A stretch of DNA of 64,000 nt from Devosia sp. (GTDB lineage: Bacteria; Pseudomonadota; Alphaproteobacteria; Rhizobiales; Devosiaceae): contig JADJPS010000020.1 in NCBI GenBank assembly GCA_016713105.1, forward strand, positions 263,517 through 327,516, given 5' to 3'. Positions 26,748 through 34,686 of this stretch are shown piece by piece. Position 1 is the first letter of the stretch; the number at the start of each line of letters is the position of its first letter. Below the pieces are notes generated by a model, which saw only the letters and a program-made list of their open reading frames with translations, had not been told where the DNA came from and did not search any database. Position numbers and translations under genes: made by a program.

Positions 26748-27491
26748 TCACATGCCGGGAACGTTGAGCGGTTTGCCGGTCTCGAGCAGCGTCTTGAGAC
26801 CGGCGACGATCCCTGGCCAGCCGGACTCGACGCCGGCATTGGCGTCCTCGTAGCTGTGGTGGGTGAGGCGGAAGCGGCAGATCTCGCCCAAGGGCTCGAT
26901 CTCGAAGGTGACGCGCGTTTCCTTGCTGTTCTCCGCCCAGGGCGGCAGGAAGGTCGAGACGATGCGCGTCTTGGGGGTCACCTCGACCACCGCGCCATCG
27001 AGCATCACGCCGCCGTCTCGATCGAGGTACCGGAACGGACGGCCCGGCTCGAGGTCTGAGGCGAGGCGGGCCCCGTAGTAGTATTGCGCTGTCATGTCGG
27101 GGTTGATCAGCGCATCCCACAGCGCGTCCTGGGTGGTGCGGATATAGGTCTCGATGACGAAATCGGGCTTCGTGGCCATGGCGGGCTGACTCTCCAAACT
27201 GCGTTTCAGATCGAGCGCAAAGCGCGCGAACGGCTTCTGGTAGGGCGCGATCCAGCGATCGGCGAGGTCCTGGATCGGCGCCGCGTTGAGGTAGTGGTAT
27301 TTGAACCGCCCCTCGCGGCGGGTGGTCACCAGTCCGGCGTCCTCGAGCACCCTGAGGTGCTTCATCACCCCGAAGCGGGTCATCCCCAGACCCTGCTCGA
27401 GTTCCGTCAGCGTCTGGCCGGCCTGGTCCCTGAGCGAGTCCAGCAGCTGGCGACGCGTCGGATCGGCGAGCGCTTTGAACACGGCATCCAC
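26748..27491 (-). CDS. ArsR helix-turn-helix fused to an SRPBCC (AHSA1-like) domain
   Basis: Residues 1-95 form an ArsR winged helix (VFKALADPTRRQLLDSLRDQ, then MTRFGVMKHLRVLEDAGLV). The rest is an AHSA1/START-like hydrophobic-pocket domain (VIETYIRTTQDALWDALINP, then RFRLTHHSYEDANAGVESGW). The fusion suggests a ligand-sensing repressor. A GTG at 27521 opens the frame, but it overlaps the promoter spacer and operator; a GTG at 27491, at the exact start of the ArsR homology, fits better and would give a leaderless transcript. The YCII gene downstream is probably in the same operon. Confidence 0.8.
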   Translation of the reverse strand: MDAVFKALADPTRRQLLDSLRDQAGQTLTELEQGLGMTRFGVMKHLRVLEDAGLVTTRREGRFKYHYLNAAPIQDLADRWIAPYQKPFARFALDLKRSLESQPAMATKPDFVIETYIRTTQDALWDALINPDMTAQYYYGARLASDLEPGRPFRYLDRDGGVMLDGAVVEVTPKTRIVSTFLPPWAENSKETRVTFEIEPLGEICRFRLTHHSYEDANAGVESGWPGIVAGLKTLLETGKPLNVPGM

Positions 27492-27498
27492 AGGATCG

Positions 27499-27528
27499 AT
27501 ATTAGGTGACCAAATGGTCACATGTCAA
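27499..27528 (-). promoter_or_regulatory. Near-consensus promoter with a palindromic operator in its spacer
   Basis: On the minus strand TTGACA (27528-27523), an 18-base spacer and TAATAT (27504-27499) form a near-consensus promoter. The perfect 16-bp palindrome GTGACCATTTGGTCAC (27521-27506) fills the spacer, a classic arrangement for repression by the ArsR-type protein encoded just downstream. Transcription would start about one base before the GTG at 27491. Confidence 0.65.
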
Positions 27529-27560
27529 GCGTGCCGAAGACGCGCGAGGTCGGGGCAGGC

Positions 27561-27866
27561 TCAGACGGCGCAGTAGATGCCGTAAAGGGTCTGCAGGACC
27601 GCTTCGACCGCCGGACTGGCGAGACGGTAGTGGATGGACTGGCCTTCGCGTCTTGTCTTGACGAGGCCCAGGGCCCTGAGCTTGCTCAGGTGCTGCGACA
27701 GCGGGCTCTGGTTCAGCCCGACGCGCTCGCTGAGCTGGGTCACCGTCAACTCCTCGTTGAGCAGGTGGCACAGGATCATCAGCCGGCTCTGGTTCGCCAT
27801 CGCATTGAGCAGGCTGGCGGCCATGTCGGATTTTTGCGCGAGCAACGTCGGTTCCATCTTGATCAT
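27561..27866 (-). CDS. bigR: BigR/SqrR-type persulfide-sensing ArsR repressor
   Basis: A 101-residue ArsR-family protein with the recognition helix region LNQSPLSQHLSKLRALGLVK. It has just two cysteines, Cys33 (MILCHLLNE) and Cys99 (YGIYCAV), 66 residues apart, the arrangement of the redox pair in BigR and SqrR that closes on persulfide and releases DNA. It is divergent from a DUF2892 - persulfide dioxygenase - DUF442 - TauE operon, the known BigR regulon. ATG 27866 or the ATG three codons later may be the start. Confidence 0.85.
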   Translation of the reverse strand: MIKMEPTLLAQKSDMAASLLNAMANQSRLMILCHLLNEELTVTQLSERVGLNQSPLSQHLSKLRALGLVKTRREGQSIHYRLASPAVEAVLQTLYGIYCAV

Positions 27867-27888
27867 ATTAGAACATACGAATATATGA
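27863..27888. promoter_or_regulatory. Candidate BigR operator between bigR and the sulfide operon
   Basis: An AT-rich imperfect dyad (TCATATT ... AATATATGA) lies in the 68-base gap between the divergent genes, overlapping the bigR start. BigR is known to bind AT-rich imperfect palindromes in this position and control both directions. Confidence 0.45.
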
Positions 27889-27934
27889 ATGGAAAGGGTG
27901 ATCTTGAGGATCGCCGAAAAAAGGAGAAAGCGCC

Positions 27935-28156
27935 ATGTTCACCGCCAATATGGGAGCGCCCGACCGTGTCATCCGCCTGGTCCTCGGCATTGCCCTGATG
28001 GCCCTGCCGCTGGTCGGCGGTGCGGCCCTTGCCAGCCCGGTGCTGGCCTGGGGCCTGCCGATCGTCGGTCTCATTCTCGCCGCCACCGCATTCCTCGCCT
28101 TCTGCCCGCTCTACAGGGTCCTGGGCGTATCCACCAAGCATCAGGAGCAACACTGA
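27935..28156 (+). CDS. DUF2892 (YgaP-like) inner-membrane protein
   Basis: A 73-residue protein of two hydrophobic helices (VIRLVLGIALMALPLVGG and WGLPIVGLILAATAFLAF) with the family ending CPLYRVLGV. Such domains form the membrane part of rhodanese YgaP and are common in BigR operons. The stop overlaps the ATG of the persulfide dioxygenase (ATGA). An AAGGAG site precedes the start. Confidence 0.85.
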   Translation: MFTANMGAPDRVIRLVLGIALMALPLVGGAALASPVLAWGLPIVGLILAATAFLAFCPLYRVLGVSTKHQEQH

Positions 28157-29049
28157 TGAATACCCTGCCGTTCGTCACCGACACGTCGGTCAAGCCCGAA
28201 GTGCTGTCGTTCTTCGACCCTGCCACCAACACCATCTCCTATGTGGTGCGCGACCCCGATTCGTCAGCCTGCGCGGTCATCGATTCGGTGATGGATATCG
28301 ACTACGCCGCCGGCCGCATCACCTATACCAGCGCCGACGCCATCATCGATGCGATCAAGCAGCGCGGCTGGACCGTGGAATGGCTGATCGAGACGCACGT
28401 GCATGCCGATCACCTGTCGGCAGCGCCCTATATCCAGTCGAGGTTGGGCGGCAAGCTCGGCATCGGCGAGAACATCACCATCGTCCAGAACACCTTCGGC
28501 AAGGTGTTCAACGAGGGCACGGAGTTCCAGCGTGACGGCAGCCAGTTCGATCGCCTGTTCAGGGATGGCGACAGCTACACCATCGGGACCATGGTCGCTC
28601 ATGTCATGCACACCCCGGGGCACACCCCGGCCTGCATGACGCACGTGGTCGGCGACGCCGCCTTCGTCGGCGACACGCTGTTCATGCCCGACGCCGGCTC
28701 GGCCCGCGCCGACTTCCCCGGCGGCGACGCGCGCCAGCTCTATCGCTCGATGCGGCGCATCATGGAGCTTCCCGGCGAGACGCGCCTGTTCATGTGCCAC
28801 GACTACGGCCCGAACGGCCGCAACATCCAGTGGGAGACCAGCGTCGCCGACGAGCGCGAGCACAACGTGCACGTGCGGGACGGCATCGACGAGGACACCT
28901 TCGTGCGCATGCGCGAAGCCCGCGACGCCACGCTGGCCATGCCCAGGCTCATCATTCCCTCCCTGCAGGTCAACATGCGGGGCGGGCAGCTGCCGCCGAC
29001 CGACAAGGACGGCAATGTCTTCCTCAAAGTCCCAGTGAACGGATTGTGA
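28156..29049 (+). CDS. Persulfide dioxygenase (ETHE1/Blh-like metallo-beta-lactamase fold)
   Basis: A 297-residue metallo-beta-lactamase-fold protein with the metal-binding loop THVHADH (His81, His83, Asp85, His86), a later His in MHTPGHTPACM and Asp in FVGDTLFMPDAGSARADFPG, the last typical of the ETHE1/Blh group. These iron enzymes oxidise glutathione persulfide to sulfite. There is no fused rhodanese domain, unlike some BigR-operon Blh proteins; the separate DUF442 protein downstream may supply the sulfurtransferase-like function. Confidence 0.9.
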   Translation: MNTLPFVTDTSVKPEVLSFFDPATNTISYVVRDPDSSACAVIDSVMDIDYAAGRITYTSADAIIDAIKQRGWTVEWLIETHVHADHLSAAPYIQSRLGGKLGIGENITIVQNTFGKVFNEGTEFQRDGSQFDRLFRDGDSYTIGTMVAHVMHTPGHTPACMTHVVGDAAFVGDTLFMPDAGSARADFPGGDARQLYRSMRRIMELPGETRLFMCHDYGPNGRNIQWETSVADEREHNVHVRDGIDEDTFVRMREARDATLAMPRLIIPSLQVNMRGGQLPPTDKDGNVFLKVPVNGL

Positions 29050-29051
29050 CC

Positions 29052-29420
29052 ATGTGGCCCTTTTCCTCCTCCTCCGAACCGAAAGAGAAGAAAGTGAACT
29101 TCAAGAACCTCGACAAGGACTATGCCGTTTCCGGCCAGATCCTCCCCGCCCAGATCCCTGCGGTCGCGGCCGCGGGCTTCAAGTCGATCGTCTGCGCCCG
29201 TCCCGACAACGAGGACTACGGCCAGCCCAGCTTCGACGAGGTGGCGCGTGAAGCGGAACGGGCCGGTATCCAGATCATCCATGTGCCGGTGTCGGGCATG
29301 GTTGGCCAGGGCGCCTTCATGAAGTTCGAGCAGGCCATGAAGCAGATGCCCAAGCCGGTGCTCGCCTATTGTCGCTCCGGCGGTCGCGCCGCCAGCCTCT
29401 ACTCGATGCTGCGCAGCTAG
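29052..29420 (+). CDS. DUF442/TIGR01244 rhodanese-phosphatase-like protein, first copy
   Basis: A 122-residue protein with a short basic N-terminal extension and the conserved core DKDYAVSGQILPAQIPAVAA. The active loop YCRSGGRAAS places a cysteine at residue 107 in a C-x4-R arrangement as in rhodaneses and dual-specificity phosphatases. It follows the persulfide dioxygenase by two bases. In the pathway it could move sulfane sulfur to or from the dioxygenase; this is inferred from context. Confidence 0.85.
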   Translation: MWPFSSSSEPKEKKVNFKNLDKDYAVSGQILPAQIPAVAAAGFKSIVCARPDNEDYGQPSFDEVAREAERAGIQIIHVPVSGMVGQGAFMKFEQAMKQMPKPVLAYCRSGGRAASLYSMLRS

Positions 29421-29512
29421 GCCACTTCATCCATCGACGAACCTTGCGGGCCCTGGCCCGGCGGGCCTGCTCGCCGGGTCGGCCGGAGGTTTGACCGAGA
29501 GAGACCACTCCC

Positions 29513-30277
29513 ATGGATTTCAGTATTGCAGCCCTGGCCTCCGGAACCCTGGTGGGTTTCGTGCTCGGCCTCGTCGGCGGCGGGGGATCGATCCTCGCCA
29601 CTCCGCTGCTGCTATACGTGGTGGGGGTGGCCAGCCCGCACATTGCCATTGGCACCGGGGCGCTTGCCGTGGCGGCGAGCGCTTCGCTCAACGTGGCGGG
29701 CTATGTCCGCCGCGGCCTGGTGCGCTGGCGGCCGGCGCTGACCTTTGCGACAATCGGCGTGGCCGGTGCGCTGGCCGGGTCGAGCCTCGGCAAACTGGTC
29801 GATGGAGACCAGTTATTGCTGGCCTTCGGACTGCTGATGGCCGCAGTGGGCGTGCTGATGCTGCGGCCGCGGCGTCCCGGTCCCGATCCGGCTGTCGTCA
29901 AGGCCCGTCCGTCCTGGCTGCTGCCCCTGCTCGCGGTGCTGAGCGGGCTGGCGTCCGGCTTCTTCGGTATCGGGGGCGGCTTCCTGATCGTGCCCGCACT
30001 GGGCCTTGCAACCGGCATGCCGCTGATCGAGGCCATCGCCGCCTCACTGGTCTCGGTGACCGCCTTCGGGCTCGCGACCAGCGCCAACTATGCGCTCTCC
30101 GGTCTCATCGACTGGCCGATCGCCGGGCAGTTTATCGTCGGCGGGTTCCTCGGCGGTCTCGGAGGGACCTGGCTCGCCACCTATCTCAGCCGCTTCCGCC
30201 GGCCCCTGAACCTTATCCTCGCCGGAGTGATCCTCGCGGCGGCGGGCTACGTTACCTATAGGGCTGCGTATCTGTAG
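29513..30277 (+). CDS. TauE/SafE-family sulfite exporter
   Basis: A 254-residue membrane protein with about eight hydrophobic segments and the duplicated family motif (FVLGLVGGGGSILATPLLLY and GFFGIGGGFLIVPALGLATG). Placed after a persulfide dioxygenase that makes sulfite, it most likely exports sulfite, as proposed for BigR-operon homologues. It is about 90 bases from the preceding gene and transcribed the same way. Confidence 0.85.
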   Translation: MDFSIAALASGTLVGFVLGLVGGGGSILATPLLLYVVGVASPHIAIGTGALAVAASASLNVAGYVRRGLVRWRPALTFATIGVAGALAGSSLGKLVDGDQLLLAFGLLMAAVGVLMLRPRRPGPDPAVVKARPSWLLPLLAVLSGLASGFFGIGGGFLIVPALGLATGMPLIEAIAASLVSVTAFGLATSANYALSGLIDWPIAGQFIVGGFLGGLGGTWLATYLSRFRRPLNLILAGVILAAAGYVTYRAAYL

Positions 30278-30373
30278 GCATCTGTCCGGGGGCGTAGAAA
30301 CTGCCGGCGGCATGATGTTGATCAATAAGCCTGCCAGTCCGTCGTGATAGCGCTACCTGAGCCACTCAGGACC

Positions 30374-30724
30374 ATGGGGAGAAGGACCATTACCATTTCG
30401 TTCCGGACACTTGCCGACGACTATGCAGTTGCCGGCCAGATTCAACCTTCGCAGATCCCGGCCGTGGTTGCCGCGGGGTTCAAGTCGATCATCTGTGCCC
30501 GCCCCGACGGCGAGGACAATGGCCAGCCCCGCTTCAGCGACGTCGCCGAGGCGGCGCAGCGAAACGGCCTCGAGACCGTCCACATTCCGGTCAGCGGCGA
30601 GCTCAGCCCGCTGGCATTCGGCAAGTTCGAGCAGGCCATGCTCACCATTCCCAAGCCCGTCCTTGGCTATTGCCGGTCGGGTAATCGCGCCGCGAGCCTC
30701 TACTCCCTCCTCAGGCGCACCTAG
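30374..30724 (+). CDS. DUF442/TIGR01244 rhodanese-phosphatase-like protein, second copy
   Basis: About 116 residues, a clear paralogue of the copy at 29052: DDYAVAGQIQPSQIPAVVAA, IICARPDGEDNGQPRF and the active loop YCRSGNRAASLYSLLR match position by position. A GTG at 30344 gives a 10-residue longer protein; ATG 30374 is preferred but neither has a strong ribosome-binding site. It lies 97 bases after the sulfite exporter and may be the last gene of the sulfide operon. Confidence 0.8.
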   Translation: MGRRTITISFRTLADDYAVAGQIQPSQIPAVVAAGFKSIICARPDGEDNGQPRFSDVAEAAQRNGLETVHIPVSGELSPLAFGKFEQAMLTIPKPVLGYCRSGNRAASLYSLLRRT

Positions 30725-30900
30725 CGACGTCCCCGCCTCCTTCCGGGGCGTTGCCGGCCACTGGCGGTCCCTCCCCGCCGGTGGCCTTTGTGTTTGTGCG
30801 CCTTGGCAGCCGCAACAAGGCCCGCTACAAGCCCGTCGCACCGGCGAAATCGATTGCAGAATGCGATTGCAGGCGGACCGGGGCAGGGGAGGACGAGACG

Positions 30901-33390
30901 GTGACGGCAGGAAACGCGATCGATGCGACTGACGGACCCTATGGCGAACTCAGTCTCGCCGGCGAGTTCACGCTCACCTCGCCCGCCAGCAAGCTGAAGC
31001 TGCCGATCGTCCTGCCGGGCGACGTGCACTCGGCGCTGCTGGCGGCCGAGGAGATTCCCGACCCCTATTTCGGCGAGAACGAGACCGAGGTGATGTGGGT
31101 CAACCGCACGCCGTGGACGATGGAGCGCAGGTTCAGGGCGACGCCGGCCGAGATCGACGGCTACCTGACGCTGACGCTTGAGAACGTCGACTGCATCGCC
31201 ACGGTGTTCCTCAACGGCGAGGCAATCGCCGAGACGCAGAACCAGTTCATCCGCTACGACATCGATGTGACCGGCAAGGTGAAGGCCGGGACCAATACCC
31301 TCAGGCTCGAATTCGCGGTGACGCGTGACGTGGCCAAGGCGCGCGCGAAGGCGCATCCCTTCCCGCTGCCCTTCACCAATAACTACCTCTCGAACGGGCT
31401 CGAGGGGGTGCACATGAACTTCGTGCGCAAGGCCGCCTGCCATGCCGGCTGGGACTGGGGCATCTGCCTGATGCCGACCGGCGTCTATGGCCGGATGGCG
31501 ATTCGCCGCTCGCGCCTCGCCCGCCAGGAGAGCGTCTCCGTCGAGCAGGCCCACGGCAAGAAGTCGGTCGAACTGTCGATAACGACTCGGGTTTTCGCCT
31601 TTGCGGAAGGAACGGTTGAACTCACCCAGGAGATCGACGGCCAGAAGCTCGTCGACAAGCTGGCGGTCCGACCCGGCGAGAACGTGTTCACCCGCAACGT
31701 CACGATCCGCAACCCCAAGCTCTGGTGGCCGAACGGGCAGGGCGAGCAGCCGCTCTACGAGCTGTGGACGACGCTCGACGGCGAGCTGACCAAGCGCCGC
31801 ATCGGGCTGCGCAAACTCGAATGGATCGTCGAGAAGGACGAGATCGACCATTCCTTCAAGGTGCGCGTCAATGGTCGCGACATCACCATGTTCGGCGCCA
31901 ACTGGATTCCCGCCGACGCCATCCCCTCGCGCATCACCCCGGAGGTCATCCGCGACCTGCTGGAGAGCGCCAGGGCCGTGAACATGAACATGCTGCGCGT
32001 CTGGGGCGGCGGGCAATACGAGCCGGACTGCTTCTACGAGATCTGCGACGAGCTCGGCCTGCTCGTCTGGCACGACTTCATGTTCTCGTGCATGAGCTAT
32101 CCCTCGAACCGCGAGTTCCTCGCCGATGTGCGGACCGAGATCACCCAGCAGGTGCGGCGCCTGAACCACCACGCCTGCATCGCCATCTGGTGCGGCGACA
32201 ACGAGGTGATCGGCTCCATCCAATGGTATTCCGAGACCAAGTCCGATCCGGCGCGCTACATCGCCAACTACGACCGGCTCAACTCGATGCTGGGCGACAT
32301 CGTCGCGGACGAGGATCCGGGCCGCCGCTTCTGGCCGTCGTCTCCGTCCCTCGGATACCTCGACTTTTCCGACGGCTGGCATGCCGACACGCGCGGCGAC
32401 ATGCATTACTGGAGCGTCTGGCACGAGGCCAAGGACTTCTCGGCCTACCGCGACGTCAATCCGCGCTTTGCCTCCGAGTTCGGCTTCCAGAGCTTCACCT
32501 CGATGAACGTCATCGAGACTTTCGCCCGGCCCGAGGACATGAACCCGACCTCGCCGGTGATGGAGGCGCACCAGCGCAATACCGGCGGCAACTCGCGCAT
32601 CCTCGAGACCATGACGCGATACTTCCGCTTTCCGGCCGATTTCGAGAAGATGGTGTTTCTCTCCCAGGTGCAGCAGGGCCTCGCGATCAAGACCGCCATC
32701 GAGTACTGGCGCTCGACCAAGCCGCGCTGCATGGGCACGCTCTACTGGCAGATCAACGACATCTATCCGGTCGCCAGCTGGTCGAGCCTCGACTATGGCG
32801 GGCAGTGGAAGCTGCTGCACTACATGGCGAAGCGCTTCTTTGCGCCGATCAACGTGGTGGCGGTGCCCGACGGCGACACGCTGCTGCTCAAGGCGATCAA
32901 CGACACGGCCAGGAAGGCCGAGATCGCGCTCGAGGTGCTGGCCGTCGATGCCGCCGGCAAGGCGCGCGTGATCGCTACGGCGAGGGTCAAGACCAACCCG
33001 GACAAGGCAGTGGTCGCCACCAAGGTCAGGCTCGGCGACCTCGGGCCGAACGAGTTCCTGTTCTTCTCCTGGACGGACGGGGACGGCAGGCCGCTTGGCG
33101 AGAACGACTACTTCCCGAAGGCCTACAAGGCCTACGACATCGGCGCGGCCAAGGTGAATGCGAGCTGGTCGGGCAGCGACGAGGCACCGGTGCTGACGCT
33201 GACGGCGGACAGTCCGGCGATGTTCGTTACCGCGAGTGTCGCGGTGCCGGGCTATTTCTCGGACAATGCGGTGACGCTGGTGCCCGGCCGCGAGGTGAAG
33301 CTGAGCTTTGCGCCTCGCCAGGGGGCGGCGGTGAGCAGGGACGCGCTCGCAGGCTCGCTGAAGCTGAGCCACCTGCGTGAGACGTACTAG
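30901..33390 (+). CDS. Beta-mannosidase (glycoside hydrolase family 2)
   Basis: An 829-residue enzyme: N-terminal jelly-roll (PYFGENETEVMWVNRTPWTM), immunoglobulin-like domain and a TIM barrel with LRVWGGGQYEPDCFYEICDE. The acid/base is Glu435 (IWCGDNEVIGS) and the nucleophile Glu526 (FASEFGFQS). The LVWHDFMFSCMSYP stretch is characteristic of beta-mannosidases among GH2. It releases mannose from beta-mannosides in the cytoplasm; there is no signal peptide. I chose GTG 30901, preceded by GGGGAGGA, because the extended frame from 30751 adds unrelated residues. Confidence 0.9.
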   Translation: MTAGNAIDATDGPYGELSLAGEFTLTSPASKLKLPIVLPGDVHSALLAAEEIPDPYFGENETEVMWVNRTPWTMERRFRATPAEIDGYLTLTLENVDCIATVFLNGEAIAETQNQFIRYDIDVTGKVKAGTNTLRLEFAVTRDVAKARAKAHPFPLPFTNNYLSNGLEGVHMNFVRKAACHAGWDWGICLMPTGVYGRMAIRRSRLARQESVSVEQAHGKKSVELSITTRVFAFAEGTVELTQEIDGQKLVDKLAVRPGENVFTRNVTIRNPKLWWPNGQGEQPLYELWTTLDGELTKRRIGLRKLEWIVEKDEIDHSFKVRVNGRDITMFGANWIPADAIPSRITPEVIRDLLESARAVNMNMLRVWGGGQYEPDCFYEICDELGLLVWHDFMFSCMSYPSNREFLADVRTEITQQVRRLNHHACIAIWCGDNEVIGSIQWYSETKSDPARYIANYDRLNSMLGDIVADEDPGRRFWPSSPSLGYLDFSDGWHADTRGDMHYWSVWHEAKDFSAYRDVNPRFASEFGFQSFTSMNVIETFARPEDMNPTSPVMEAHQRNTGGNSRILETMTRYFRFPADFEKMVFLSQVQQGLAIKTAIEYWRSTKPRCMGTLYWQINDIYPVASWSSLDYGGQWKLLHYMAKRFFAPINVVAVPDGDTLLLKAINDTARKAEIALEVLAVDAAGKARVIATARVKTNPDKAVVATKVRLGDLGPNEFLFFSWTDGDGRPLGENDYFPKAYKAYDIGAAKVNASWSGSDEAPVLTLTADSPAMFVTASVAVPGYFSDNAVTLVPGREVKLSFAPRQGAAVSRDALAGSLKLSHLRETY

Positions 33391-33895
33391 CCCGGAAGCC
33401 GTGGCACCCCCGGCCATCCGCCTCGCTGCTGCTGCCGAGCGCCCCGAGATGCGGCGAATGCTGGACGCCTACCTGGCAGAACTCGCCCGGTTCGGAGATG
33501 TGGACCTCGACTACCCCTGGTTCGATGCCTATTGGCATGAGGGGGAGGCGCGCTGGCCCTACGTGCTCCTGGATGGAACTGGCCAGACGGCCGGCTTTGC
33601 CTTGGTCAACACGCACGCGCCGTCGGGCGTTCGCGTCGACCATGCGCTGGCCGAGTTCTATGTGCTGCCGGAGAGGCGAGGGTCGGGAACCGGCCGAGCG
33701 GCGGTGCGGGCTCTCCTCGCCGCCAACCCCGGGACATGGGAGTTGTCCGTGCTGCAGTTCAATCACAGGGCGCGACGGTTCTGGTCCTCGACGCTCGATA
33801 TCGCCGAAGTGACCGGATTGCACTCGTTCGAGATGGGCGATGTCACGATCTATCGGTTCTGCGCCCCGGGCGATCGCCCACCGGCCGCTCAATAG
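33377..33895 (+). CDS. GNAT-family N-acetyltransferase
   Basis: A 172-residue protein with the acetyl-CoA-binding region AEFYVLPERRGSGTGRAAVR (the R/Q-x-x-G-x-G/A loop) and the closing NHRARRFW strand-helix. It starts at GTG 33377, overlapping the last codons of the beta-mannosidase, so it is translated with it. The last seven bases overlap the end of the convergent PPOX gene. Substrate unknown. Confidence 0.8.
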   Translation: MRRTSPEAVAPPAIRLAAAAERPEMRRMLDAYLAELARFGDVDLDYPWFDAYWHEGEARWPYVLLDGTGQTAGFALVNTHAPSGVRVDHALAEFYVLPERRGSGTGRAAVRALLAANPGTWELSVLQFNHRARRFWSSTLDIAEVTGLHSFEMGDVTIYRFCAPGDRPPAAQ

Positions 33896-34524
33896 AGCGT
33901 TCGCCGGTAGTCCGCCTCGAGGCCGTCGTCGATCCGGCGCATCTCCTCGTCGTCCGGTGCGCCCGTGGTGTCGTCGAGGATCATCCTGATCAGCGAGGGC
34001 ATCTCGTGCCGATCCTGGAGATGGGAGGGGTCCCACAGGTGCGAGCGCCGGAAGGCCTTGGCGCAGTGCAGGAACACCTCGGCGACCTCCACGACGATGG
34101 CGAGGGTGGGGGTGCGGCCGTTGACGATCATGCCGTCGAGCAGGGCCGGATCGGTGCTCAGGCGGGCACGGCCGTTGATGCGCAGCGTCTCGTCGAAGCC
34201 CGGAATCAGAAACAGCAGCCCCACGCCGGGATTGGCGAGGATGTTGCTCAGGCTGTCGAGCCGGTTGTTGCCCGGGCGGTCCGGGATCGCCAGGGTGCGA
34301 TCGTCGAGGACGCGGACGAAACCGGGCGGATCGCCGCGCGGGCTGACATCGGCCCGGCCGGCGCGATCCTGAGTACCGAGGCACAGGAAGGGCGAGCGAG
34401 CGATGAAGGTCCGGGCGTGCGGCCCGAGCGCGGTCTGGAATTTCTGGATGGCGAGGTCGTGCGTGGCGGGGAACAGGCCTCGAAGCGTGTGCTCATCGGA
34501 TATCAGGAACGCCGGATCGATCAT
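33889..34524 (-). CDS. Pyridoxamine 5'-phosphate oxidase-fold flavoprotein (MSMEG_1061-like)
   Basis: A 211-residue split-barrel FMN-binding protein; the run FLCLGTQDRAGRADVSPRGD followed by RPGNNRLDSLSNILANPGVG is typical of this PPOX subgroup, and EVFLHCAKAFRRSHLWDP closes the fold. Such proteins reduce or oxidise small molecules with FMN or F420; the actual reaction is unknown. It is divergent from the DMT transporters with a 16-bp palindrome between. Confidence 0.8.
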   Translation of the reverse strand: MIDPAFLISDEHTLRGLFPATHDLAIQKFQTALGPHARTFIARSPFLCLGTQDRAGRADVSPRGDPPGFVRVLDDRTLAIPDRPGNNRLDSLSNILANPGVGLLFLIPGFDETLRINGRARLSTDPALLDGMIVNGRTPTLAIVVEVAEVFLHCAKAFRRSHLWDPSHLQDRHEMPSLIRMILDDTTGAPDDEEMRRIDDGLEADYRRTLY

Positions 34525-34567
34525 GCCATCCTCCTCGGGCCGCCTCAGCGGCCGAGACTAGACGCAC

Positions 34568-34583
34568 TGATGTACGTACATCA
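34568..34583. promoter_or_regulatory. Perfect 16-bp palindrome between PPOX and DMT genes
   Basis: TGATGTACGTACATCA is its own reverse complement and lies 44 bases from the PPOX start and 104 bases from the DMT start, so it is placed to control one or both divergent units. A small hairpin (ACCCG-TGA-CGGGT followed by T) comes directly after it. Confidence 0.6.
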
Positions 34584-34686
34584 AGACCCGTGACGGGTTT
34601 GTTGCCGCTGCGGCATTGACAGCCCGAGGCGCGCCGCCGATTGGTGGGCGCGGTCGTTCCTTCCCCCGCGATCCTCCGGACTTGCC

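Noticed and set aside
30721..33417. Long minus-strand open frame of about 898 codons across the beta-mannosidase gene
   Set aside because: It is the antisense of a well-supported GH2 gene with both catalytic residues; long antisense frames are expected in such high-GC DNA.
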